Below are positions 34,731 to 42,840 of a stretch of 64,000 nt of DNA, piece by piece. The notes under the pieces were generated by a model. It was not told the DNA's origin. It saw nothing but the letters and a program-made list of their open reading frames with translations, and did not search any database. The position numbers were made by a program, and so were the translations under genes. This DNA comes from Chitinophaga ginsengisegetis. GTDB lineage: Bacteria > Bacteroidota > Bacteroidia > Chitinophagales > Chitinophagaceae. Within the stretch, counting starts at the first letter, position 1. The number at the start of each line of letters is the position of its first letter. The stretch lies in assembly GCF_900168065.1 (NCBI RefSeq), contig NZ_FUZZ01000001.1, positions 1,116,001 through 1,180,000 of the forward strand, given 5' to 3'.

Positions 34731-37700
34731 TTATGACAACCATACCCGTAATAGTGAAAGTAGTTTTATACTATCTACGGGTTTGGCGATATAGTCGGAT
34801 GCTCCTGCTTCCAGACACTTTTGCCGGTCGCCCGCCATTGCTTTTGCGGTGAGTGCAATTACCGGCAGTTGCTGAAACCGGGCATCTGCACGGATCTGCT
34901 GCATTGCTTCATAACCATCCATTTCCGGCATCATAATATCCATCAGTACCAGGTTGAGTGTTGGATGCTGATGTAATACCTCCAGTGCTTCCCGGCCATC
35001 TGCGGCAGTAAGCACGGAGATGCCCTGTTCTTCCAGCAGTGCGCTGATGGAAAACACATTGCGCATATCATCGTCTGCCAGCAGCACGGTTTTTCCGGAG
35101 AGGTTTCCTTCCGTCCATGTAGTGGCGGTGTCTTCTATATTTGTTTTCTTCTGCAGTTTATAAAGAAAGAGTTCCAGTTCATCCATCAGCCGGTCGGTGG
35201 CATGCGTGGAGTTGCGCACAATGGCAGATGCGTATTTCTTCAGCTGTTGTTCTTCACTACCGGTAATATCCTGGTCCAGGTAAACGATGAGCGGCGTATC
35301 ACCGGATTCGGGGATCTGCGTCAGCGCTTCCAGTTGTTGTAAACCAGCCTGCAGGTCGTTGCCAATTTCCACGATAACCGCATCATACTTTGTTCCGGCA
35401 AGGAATGTTTGTACCTCCGGGATGCCTGCTGCAATATCATACCTGCTGCCCAGATTCCTTTCTTCGCTCATGGTTTCCAGTGTGGCGCCGGCGCTCAGCG
35501 GGCCTACCGACACCAGCAACACTTTTTTCAGCCGTGCATGCAGTTGTGCGCTGATACCGGTAAACACTTCTTCAAGGTCGCTCAGTTCCAGGGGCTTTCT
35601 CGTATAGCCATGTATGTTATCTGCCTTAATAGCCTGTATATCCGCCCCGGTTACAACATGTACGAGGATTTTGCTCAGCTCTTCACTGCTTTTCAGAATT
35701 TTGAGAATACTGCTGCCGTCAATTACAGGCAGGTTCATATCCAGGATAATGGCTACCGGTAAGAATTTGCGGGCATAGGCCAGTCCATCCTGCCCGTTGT
35801 GCGCCACAATGGTCTTAAACCCTTTGTTACGGGCAAAGTCGCGCAGGATATCCGCAAAATGAACATCGTCCTCAATAATCAGGATCAGCTTATCGTGTTT
35901 GGTGAGATTGTCGCGGTCGTCGTTCACGGCAACGGGAGGCTGTATCAGCCGGGGGGCATCTTTCCCCCCCGTTACTGGTGTTGCAGCCGGCATAGTGGCA
36001 TCTACCGGCAATACAATAGAGAATGTGCTGCCCGCGGGGCTGCTGTTATCGAGGCGGAGCGCTCCGTGCAGCAACTGCATCAGTTCACGGCTGATGCTCA
36101 GTCCCAGCCCGGTGCCGCCATACTTACGGTTGGTACCGCCATCGCCCTGGTGAAAGGCGTTAAATATCAGTTCCTGTTTATCTGCCGGTATACCCGGTCC
36201 TGTGTCTGTAACGCTGATGCAGAGGATGCCGGGGCTGCTTACGTACCAGGAAAGATTGATCACGCCCCCTTCCGGCGTAAATTTAAACGCATTGGACAAC
36301 AGGTTGCGGATTACCTGTAACAGGCGGAGTTTATCGGTGTTGATAGTCGCGGGAACATCCGGCGCTATATTTTTAATGAAGGCAATATCTTTCTCCTGCG
36401 ACACTACGTCAAACAGGTCGGAAAGGTCGTTTATAATACTTTGTACCGGCACATCTTCAAATTCCATTTCCACTTTACCGGCTTCTATTTTCGACAGGTC
36501 CAGTACATCATTGATCAGGTGCAGCAGGTCGGAGCCGGACTTATGAATGATCCCTGCATATTCCATTTGTTTTTCCGTAAGGTTGTTATCTTTATTTTCC
36601 TGCAGCATTTTCGCCAGGATAAGTACACTGTTCAGGGGTGTTCTCAGCTCGTGCGACATATTAGCCAGGAATTCTGATTTATACCGGCTGCTGGCTTCCA
36701 GTTCGCTGGCTTTCAGGGAAAGCGCGCCCCTGGCTGTTTCCAGGTCTTTATTCTTTTCTGTTATTTCTGCGTTCACCTGGCGCAGTTCTTCTTCCTGTAC
36801 CTTTAGTTCTTCTTCAGATGCCTGTAATACTTCCGACTGCCTGCTCAGTTCTTCATTGGACTGCCGCAGTTCTTCCTGCTGGCTGATCAGTATTTCTTTT
36901 TGTTCCTGTACCTGTTGGAGAAGATGCAGGATCTTTTCACGGGCATTGGCGGCATTAACGGCAACGGCTATATCTTTTGACAATACTTCCAGCAACCGCA
37001 ATTGTAAGGGCGTCACCTCTTTGAAGGAGGCGAGTTCTATAACGCCGAGCAGTTCATTTTCTATCCATAGTGGCATCATTACCAGGGAACCGGGCAGAAT
37101 GTGTCCGCTGGAAGAGCTTAGCTGCCAGTAGCCGGCCGGCACATCCCTGATAACGAGGATTTCCTTTCCTGATATAGCTGTACCCAGGAAGCCTTCATTC
37201 AGCGGCACTATTTTAGGGATGGCAGATGGCATGCTAACGGCGGCGTACAAACGAAGATCCTTATATCTGTCGTCATAGCAATAAAAAGCGCCAGCTGTAA
37301 AATCGGCAAAGCCGGTGAGCGTGTGCAGGCATTTCCGAACCAGCTCATCGCGGTTATTCACGCCCTGGAGGCTGTCGTTCATATCATTAACGCCAGTGAG
37401 CATCCAGTTTTTTTCATTGGCAGCAGCGTTGATCTCTACCACTTCATCCAGTTTACGGTTTAGTGCGTGCTGCGCCCTGAGGCGGCGTTTAAACTCTGTA
37501 TAGGTAATCCTCATGAGAATAAAGCCTACCAGCAGGATGAAGGCGTTATTGATCAGCAGGGTTCTGACGGCCTTTGTAAAAGAAGTACTTTTAACGTTTT
37601 CCCGGATGGCCAGCAAGCGGCGTTCCTCTCCGTTCACCCGTCCTATTTGCTCACGCACACCGTCGATCAATAATGTTTCTTTCTCCGTAATATCCGCATT

Positions 37701-38108
37701 CTGTTCAAAGCGCTGCTGTAATAAAGTATGATCGAGTTGATTCCAGTAGCTGAGCAGGGCGTTGATATTATTTTCCAGGGAATCTATATTTTTTACCTGG
37801 GCGGGGTTATCTGCTACCATCGTACGCAGATCGTTTACTGCCGGTGCTACTTTGGGGAGCGCCAGCTCATAGGGTTGCAGGAATTTTTTATTAAAGGTAC
37901 CACGAAAGCCCCTGCGGGAAGCTTCCATATCAAATAATAAACGCTGCACTCTTTCGGAGTTATTGAGAACACGATAGGTGTGCTGCACCCATCCTGCCTC
38001 CTCTTTTTGCTCGGTAAATGTTTGCCATGTTAAAAATCCTCCGAGCAAAACAAGTAATATAACAACGGAAAACCCGAGGTACAGTCTGTTAATTAATGAA
38101 ATATTCAT
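34731..38108 (-). CDS. Large membrane hybrid histidine kinase: CHASE3-GAF-HisKA-HATPase-three receiver domains
   Basis: Inner-membrane sensor of 1125 residues. Membrane helices at about 9-29 and 185-205 bracket a helical CHASE3-type domain. A GAF domain (about 245-400) is followed by a long coiled coil rich in E/Q/L (about 400-470), HisKA (H486 in NMSHELRTPLNSV), HATPase (GGTGLGLSISREL), then three receiver-like domains. The first has D790 (ILDMNLPVIDG), the last D1057 (LMDIMMPEMDGY) with the lysine in YIAKPVD. The middle one (about 870-990) has VIVEIGND in the phospho-site place and is degenerate. First gene of the kinase-CheR-CheB-kinase operon, divergent from the exopolysaccharide operon. 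Confidence 0.93.
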   Translation of the reverse strand: MNISLINRLYLGFSVVILLVLLGGFLTWQTFTEQKEEAGWVQHTYRVLNNSERVQRLLFDMEASRRGFRGTFNKKFLQPYELALPKVAPAVNDLRTMVADNPAQVKNIDSLENNINALLSYWNQLDHTLLQQRFEQNADITEKETLLIDGVREQIGRVNGEERRLLAIRENVKSTSFTKAVRTLLINNAFILLVGFILMRITYTEFKRRLRAQHALNRKLDEVVEINAAANEKNWMLTGVNDMNDSLQGVNNRDELVRKCLHTLTGFADFTAGAFYCYDDRYKDLRLYAAVSMPSAIPKIVPLNEGFLGTAISGKEILVIRDVPAGYWQLSSSSGHILPGSLVMMPLWIENELLGVIELASFKEVTPLQLRLLEVLSKDIAVAVNAANAREKILHLLQQVQEQKEILISQQEELRQSNEELSRQSEVLQASEEELKVQEEELRQVNAEITEKNKDLETARGALSLKASELEASSRYKSEFLANMSHELRTPLNSVLILAKMLQENKDNNLTEKQMEYAGIIHKSGSDLLHLINDVLDLSKIEAGKVEMEFEDVPVQSIINDLSDLFDVVSQEKDIAFIKNIAPDVPATINTDKLRLLQVIRNLLSNAFKFTPEGGVINLSWYVSSPGILCISVTDTGPGIPADKQELIFNAFHQGDGGTNRKYGGTGLGLSISRELMQLLHGALRLDNSSPAGSTFSIVLPVDATMPAATPVTGGKDAPRLIQPPVAVNDDRDNLTKHDKLILIIEDDVHFADILRDFARNKGFKTIVAHNGQDGLAYARKFLPVAIILDMNLPVIDGSSILKILKSSEELSKILVHVVTGADIQAIKADNIHGYTRKPLELSDLEEVFTGISAQLHARLKKVLLVSVGPLSAGATLETMSEERNLGSRYDIAAGIPEVQTFLAGTKYDAVIVEIGNDLQAGLQQLEALTQIPESGDTPLIVYLDQDITGSEEQQLKKYASAIVRNSTHATDRLMDELELFLYKLQKKTNIEDTATTWTEGNLSGKTVLLADDDMRNVFSISALLEEQGISVLTAADGREALEVLHQHPTLNLVLMDIMMPEMDGYEAMQQIRADARFQQLPVIALTAKAMAGDRQKCLEAGASDYIAKPVDSIKLLSLLRVWLS

Positions 38109-38185
38109 ATAATATTAATTCCTTAATACAGCATAAAAATACCTAAATGCATTCATATTCAATATCTTTGGGGGGAGCAATAAAT

Positions 38186-38197
38186 CTGTTTAAACAG
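38186..38197. promoter_or_regulatory. Perfect 12-base palindrome between two divergent operons
   Basis: CTGTTTAAACAG lies in the AT-rich 255-base gap between the signalling operon and the exopolysaccharide operon. TATCTTTG, a -7-like box on the plus strand, is nearby at 38163-38170 without a clear -33. It is a candidate shared operator. Confidence 0.35.
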
Positions 38198-38363
38198 TAA
38201 TGTAACCATTTGTTTTTATCAATGGAAAACTATTCATTTATTTTTAAAGTATATACTATATATAAATGTCCACGGTTTTTATTTTCCAATACCAATAATA
38301 AAATATCACCCCCTGCTGAACAATTAAATAACAGCTTTGTTTAGCGGGTTAAATTCAGCCACG

Positions 38364-38735
38364 ATGAGTAAAATTTTATTAGTTGAAGATGATGAGATAA
38401 TGCCGAAAATAGTGGCAAGAATTCTCCCCTCTGCAGAGTATGAGCTGGACCACGTATCAAACGGAAAAGAAGCATTTGAAAAACTGGAGTCAACGAACTA
38501 TGGCTATGACCTGATCATTACGGATATTATGATGCCGTATGCCAATGGTTTTGAAATCCTGAGCAGGGTAAAAAGCCAGCCCAGACCGATCCCGGTAATT
38601 ATTGTTTCCAATGCCGGTAATGAAGATATGATCATGGAAGGCTTTAAACTGGGAGCGGACGACTTTCTGAAGAAGCCGATTATACCTGCCGAGTTACTGA
38701 TCAGGGTAAAAAGATTGTTAATGAAGAATAAATAG
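38364..38735 (+). CDS. Single-domain response regulator
   Basis: A 123-residue stand-alone receiver (CheY-like): acidic pair in LVEDDE, phospho-acceptor D54 in LIITDIMMP, Ser/Thr position S82 in IIVSNAG, and K104 in DFLKKPI. With no output domain it must act by binding a partner, and the encoded neighbours (HEAT-repeat protein and synthases) are the obvious ones. A TTG nine codons upstream is in frame, but the ATG gives the canonical receiver start MSKILLVEDD. First gene of a six-gene run with gaps of 19 bases or less. It is probably phosphorylated by the divergent kinase. Confidence 0.92.
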   Translation: MSKILLVEDDEIMPKIVARILPSAEYELDHVSNGKEAFEKLESTNYGYDLIITDIMMPYANGFEILSRVKSQPRPIPVIIVSNAGNEDMIMEGFKLGADDFLKKPIIPAELLIRVKRLLMKNK

Positions 38736-38739
38736 CTGC

Positions 38740-39894
38740 ATGTTCGATATACCCATTCCTGCTTTCCTGGATCCCGTTCTCAGCACATTCAGGGAAGCGC
38801 CATTGGCCATCAGGCTGGCAATGATATTTATTATAGTGGCTGTTCTGGTTACCCTGCTGGCTTATTTTTCTATTTTAAGAAGCCGGTTCCTGGGATATCA
38901 GCGAAGAAAAAGACTGGATTACCTGCTTCCAAAGATCGATAACCTGATCATTGATGAGATCATGGCTCATCCGGAAGTAGCCGCCGGCACACCAGCCAGC
39001 CAGATCCAGCTGAACCTGGATGGTTTCCAGGAGCTACCTTTACATAAGAAATGGGCCCGGCAGGCTACCACCAACCGCATTATACATTTCCGCCGCAATG
39101 TAAGAGGCAATGCCGGCCACCTGCTACGTAACCTCTATATTCAACTGGAGCTGAACAAAGATACCATGAAGCAGATGAAATCGCCTAAATGGGCCCGGAA
39201 AGTACGGGCGCTGACGGAGTTCATCGACATGGATATCCCCGTGGCGGATGTTACCATTTTGCCATTAACGAATAGCCGTAACCGTGAGTTACGGGCTGCC
39301 GCACGGCATGCATACATCAAGCTCAGTAAAAATGAGCCCTTTAAATTCTTTGACGTGGTAACTGATCCGCTACTGATGTGGGACCAGGTAGAACTGTTCC
39401 GCATCATTACCACTACAGAAGATATTTCCATTCCCAACTTCGCCAGGTGGGTCACCTACTCTTCCAATAAAAGCGTGGTATCTTTTTGCCTGAAACTGAT
39501 CGTTCATTACAACCAGCTTCCGGCCGTACCCGCGGTCATCAAACTGCTGGACACTAAAGATCATTACCTGCGCGCAGATGCGATTAATTGTCTTGGTAAA
39601 CTAAAAGCACCCGATGTGGAAGACCGGCTGGTATCCATGTACAGCAGCCAGCCGCTGCAATGCCAGATAGAAATACTGAAGGCCGTAGGCCGCATCAGCA
39701 GCGGGCGGCAGGTGGATTTCCTGAAACAGGAATTCCTGCACTCAACCAATTTCGACCTGCGCAAAGCCGCCGCCAAATCACTGGTACGAAACGACCAGGC
39801 AGCCCGCGGCGTAGTACAGGAACTGCTGGAAACCGCCAACCGCGAGAACCTGCTGATACTGAAGCATTGTATGAACCCCTTAATTAAATACTGA
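38740..39894 (+). CDS. Membrane-anchored HEAT-repeat protein of the polysaccharide operon
   Basis: A 384-residue protein with one N-terminal membrane helix (about 24-46, LAMIFIIVAVLVTLLAYFSIL) followed by a basic stop-transfer (RRKRLDY), so the bulk is cytoplasmic. The rest is all-helical with HEAT-like repeats, clearest at about 235-375: AVIKLLDTKDHYLRADAIN, then CLGKLKAPDVEDRLVSM, then DLRKAAAKSLVRND. HEAT solenoids bind proteins, so I infer a scaffold that joins the upstream response regulator to the GT2 synthases. The stop overlaps the next start (TGATG), showing tight coupling. No enzymatic motif is seen. Confidence 0.8.
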   Translation: MFDIPIPAFLDPVLSTFREAPLAIRLAMIFIIVAVLVTLLAYFSILRSRFLGYQRRKRLDYLLPKIDNLIIDEIMAHPEVAAGTPASQIQLNLDGFQELPLHKKWARQATTNRIIHFRRNVRGNAGHLLRNLYIQLELNKDTMKQMKSPKWARKVRALTEFIDMDIPVADVTILPLTNSRNRELRAAARHAYIKLSKNEPFKFFDVVTDPLLMWDQVELFRIITTTEDISIPNFARWVTYSSNKSVVSFCLKLIVHYNQLPAVPAVIKLLDTKDHYLRADAINCLGKLKAPDVEDRLVSMYSSQPLQCQIEILKAVGRISSGRQVDFLKQEFLHSTNFDLRKAAAKSLVRNDQAARGVVQELLETANRENLLILKHCMNPLIKY

Positions 39895-41327
39895 TGGAGG
39901 GCCTCTTATCATGGCTGGGCAGGGCCTACGAAAATACCCTTTTCGTATATGGGTTGGTTTTACTACTGGTATATGCCTTACTGGCGTTGCTGTCCATGAT
40001 AGCAATACGTCGTTACACCCGGAAAAGCACCCAGCATCAGCTCGACATACTGGCCAGCTCGCCAATGGCGCCGGGTCTTACCATCCTGGCACCCGCCTTT
40101 AATGAAGGGCTTACCATTATCTCCAATGTACGGTCGCTGCTTACGCTCAACTACCCCCGTTATGAAATCATTATCATTAATGATGGCAGCACGGATAATA
40201 CAATGGAGCAACTGATCTCGGAATTCAGGATGGTAGCGGTAGACTTTGCCCATAATGCCAGGATACTGACGCAGCCCGTGCGGAAGATCTATAAATCCAC
40301 CGACCCGGCTTACTCCTCCCTGATGGTGATTGATAAAGTGAATGGAAAAAGCAAGGCAGATGCCGTGAATGCAGGCATCAACATCGCCACCTTTAATTAT
40401 TTTGTTTGCACGGATGTAGATTGTATTCTTCATAAAGATACCCTGCTGGAACTGGTACTCCCGGTAATGCAGGAAGAAAAGAAACGGGTAATTGCCGTAG
40501 GCGCCACCCTGCGTATCGCCAACTCATCCGACTTTGACGAAGGAGTACTGATCCGCATGCGGCCACCCCGGCAGCTGCTCCCCCGCTTCCAGGAAGTGGA
40601 ATACATCCGTTCCTTTGTATTGGGAAAAATGGGCTGGAGCTATATTAATTGTGTACCCAACGTTTCCGGCGGACTGGGTTTATTTGATAAAGAGGTAGCT
40701 ACCCGCTGCGGAGGCTACGACCACAGTTCTTTCGGGGAAGATATGGAATTGCTTACCAGGATGTGCCGTTATGCCCACGACAACCAGATTGACTATGCAG
40801 TAAGATATATTCCCAGAACCCTCTGCTGGACAGAAGGACCGGCTTCAGTAAAGATATTCAGCCGGCAACGCACCCGCTGGGCGCGTGGACTGGCCCAGCT
40901 GATGCATGCCCATTTCAGTATGTTCCTGAATCCCCGCTACGGAAAGATGGGGCTGATCGTATTTCCCTTTAATTTCTTCTTTGAATTACTGGCACCCCTG
41001 GTGGAGTTCAGCGGTATCATTATTTATATATACCTCGCCGTAACCGGCCAGGTAAACTGGCCGTATGCATTGCTGCTGCTGCTTTTCGTATATACATATG
41101 CCGTCATGATCACCACTATCTCCATATTATGGGATCAGCTTTCTTTTGGCTATTATAAGAAATGGTGGGAAGTAGCGTATTTGTGCCTGACACCTTTCAT
41201 GGAGTTTTTACTATATCATCCGCTCATCGTATTTTTTTCCCTGCGGGGATACTATTATTTCCTGACCGGGAAAAAGAGTACCTGGGGAAATATGCAGCGG
41301 CAGGGCTTCGGAAAAAAGAAGACATAA
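39894..41327 (+). CDS. Processive GT2 polysaccharide synthase, copy 1
   Basis: Inner-membrane family 2 glycosyltransferase of 477 residues. An N-terminal membrane helix (about 14-37) precedes a cytoplasmic GT-A domain (about 60-345) with IIINDGSTDNT, DVDC (D174/D176, metal and sugar-nucleotide), a FGEDMEL acidic motif (catalytic base) and QRTRW (325-329), the mark of processive synthases such as cellulose, PNAG and hyaluronan synthases. Three to four C-terminal helices (about 360-455) would form the translocation channel. It should make and push a beta-linked polymer across the membrane; which sugar cannot be read. A paralog follows 15 bases downstream. Confidence 0.92.
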   Translation: MEGLLSWLGRAYENTLFVYGLVLLLVYALLALLSMIAIRRYTRKSTQHQLDILASSPMAPGLTILAPAFNEGLTIISNVRSLLTLNYPRYEIIIINDGSTDNTMEQLISEFRMVAVDFAHNARILTQPVRKIYKSTDPAYSSLMVIDKVNGKSKADAVNAGINIATFNYFVCTDVDCILHKDTLLELVLPVMQEEKKRVIAVGATLRIANSSDFDEGVLIRMRPPRQLLPRFQEVEYIRSFVLGKMGWSYINCVPNVSGGLGLFDKEVATRCGGYDHSSFGEDMELLTRMCRYAHDNQIDYAVRYIPRTLCWTEGPASVKIFSRQRTRWARGLAQLMHAHFSMFLNPRYGKMGLIVFPFNFFFELLAPLVEFSGIIIYIYLAVTGQVNWPYALLLLLFVYTYAVMITTISILWDQLSFGYYKKWWEVAYLCLTPFMEFLLYHPLIVFFSLRGYYYFLTGKKSTWGNMQRQGFGKKKT

Positions 41328-41342
41328 AGAAAACAGTGTGCT

Positions 41343-42821
41343 ATGCTCAGAACATTTTTTGAAGGAGGCGTATTTATATATGGTTGTGTACTGTTGTGCA
41401 TGTATGCTTTATTGGCGTATATGTCTTACCGTGGTATTATCCGTTTCCGCAAAAAAAGCAGTTTCACCAATTATGATCACCTGCTCGATTCCCCGCTCAC
41501 ACCAGGCATATCCGTGATAGCGCCGGCCTATAATGAAAGCGTTACCATCATCATGAATGTACGCTCACTTCTAACGCTAAACTATACACGTTATGAGGTG
41601 ATCATTGTAAACGACGGCAGCACAGATGATACCCTGGAAAAGCTGATCCTGGAATTTGAATTGGTACCCGTGGATTTCGCCTATAACGAAAGGATTGTAA
41701 CACAGCCCGTGCGGCAACTGTTTAAATCTACCAACACGGCCTACGATAAATTGCTGGTGATCGACAAAGTAAATGGTAAAAGCAAGGCTGATGCCGCCAA
41801 TGCGGGCATCAACGCTGCTGCCTTCGACTACTTCCTGAATACAGATGTGGATTGTATCATTGAAAAAGACACACTGCTGCGTATGATCAAACCATTCATG
41901 GATGAAGAGCATAAAAAAACCAAAGAGATCGGCGAACCATGCCCCCAGTGCGGATACGTGCATGTAATGGAAGACAGCCGGCAGGTGATAGCCACCGGCG
42001 CTACATTACGTATCGCCAACTCCACGGAAATTGATGAAGGTGTGATCATACGGGTACGCCCCCCCGAAAAACTACTGCCCCGCTTCCAGGAAATGGAATA
42101 CATCCGGGCTTACGTGCTGGGGAAAATGGGATGGAGCGTAATGAACAGCGTGCCCAATGTTTCCGGCGGACTGGGCTTGTTTGACAAGGAAGTAGCCATC
42201 AAAGCCGGTGGCTATGATCACAGTTCCTTTGCGGAAGACATGGATATTGTTACCCGCATGTGCGCATTTATGATCGATAACAAGCTGAAATATGCCATCC
42301 GTTATATCCCTACTACTCAATGCTGGACAGAAGGGCCTCCGAATATGAAAATATTCAGTCGCCAGCGAACCCGCTGGGGCCGCGGATTAGCAGAGATCAT
42401 CACCCTGCACCGGAAACTCATTTTCAATCCGCGTTACAGAAAACTCGGACTGATAGTGTTACCCTATAACCTGTTCTTTGAGTTCCTGGCGCCTGTTATA
42501 GAGTTCACCGGTATTCTTTATTATATCTACCTGATTATTACGGACCAGGTAAACTGGCCCTACGCACTTATATTATTACTCTTTGTATACCTCTTCTCCG
42601 TGATGATCACTACGCTGGCCATCTGCTGGGACCAGCTTACCTACGGCTATTACAAAACCTGGCGGGAAGTAATTTCACTGTCGCTGATGGCTTTTTTTGA
42701 ACCACTGATCTATCATCCGCTGATTGTGTTTTTTGCATTACGGGGATACTGGTTCTTCCTGACCGGGAAAAAATCTTCGTGGGGAAATATGCAAAGACAG
42801 GGATTTGGAAAGAAAAAATAA
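41343..42821 (+). CDS. Processive GT2 polysaccharide synthase, copy 2 with CxxC insert
   Basis: A 492-residue paralog of the preceding synthase with the same layout: N-terminal helix, GT-A domain with D168/D170 (DVDC), AEDMDI acidic motif, QRTRW (341-345), C-terminal helices, and an identical end (WGNMQRQGFGKKK). It differs by an insert of roughly 20 residues at about 190-212 containing CPQCGYVH (C200, C203, H207), which looks like half a zinc knuckle and is absent from copy 1. The two probably form a heterodimer or act on different donors. Strong similarity over the full length indicates a tandem duplication, old enough to have diverged clearly in the variable parts. Confidence 0.92.
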   Translation: MLRTFFEGGVFIYGCVLLCMYALLAYMSYRGIIRFRKKSSFTNYDHLLDSPLTPGISVIAPAYNESVTIIMNVRSLLTLNYTRYEVIIVNDGSTDDTLEKLILEFELVPVDFAYNERIVTQPVRQLFKSTNTAYDKLLVIDKVNGKSKADAANAGINAAAFDYFLNTDVDCIIEKDTLLRMIKPFMDEEHKKTKEIGEPCPQCGYVHVMEDSRQVIATGATLRIANSTEIDEGVIIRVRPPEKLLPRFQEMEYIRAYVLGKMGWSVMNSVPNVSGGLGLFDKEVAIKAGGYDHSSFAEDMDIVTRMCAFMIDNKLKYAIRYIPTTQCWTEGPPNMKIFSRQRTRWGRGLAEIITLHRKLIFNPRYRKLGLIVLPYNLFFEFLAPVIEFTGILYYIYLIITDQVNWPYALILLLFVYLFSVMITTLAICWDQLTYGYYKTWREVISLSLMAFFEPLIYHPLIVFFALRGYWFFLTGKKSSWGNMQRQGFGKKK

Positions 42822-42840
42822 ACTCATAAAAGATAAGCAA

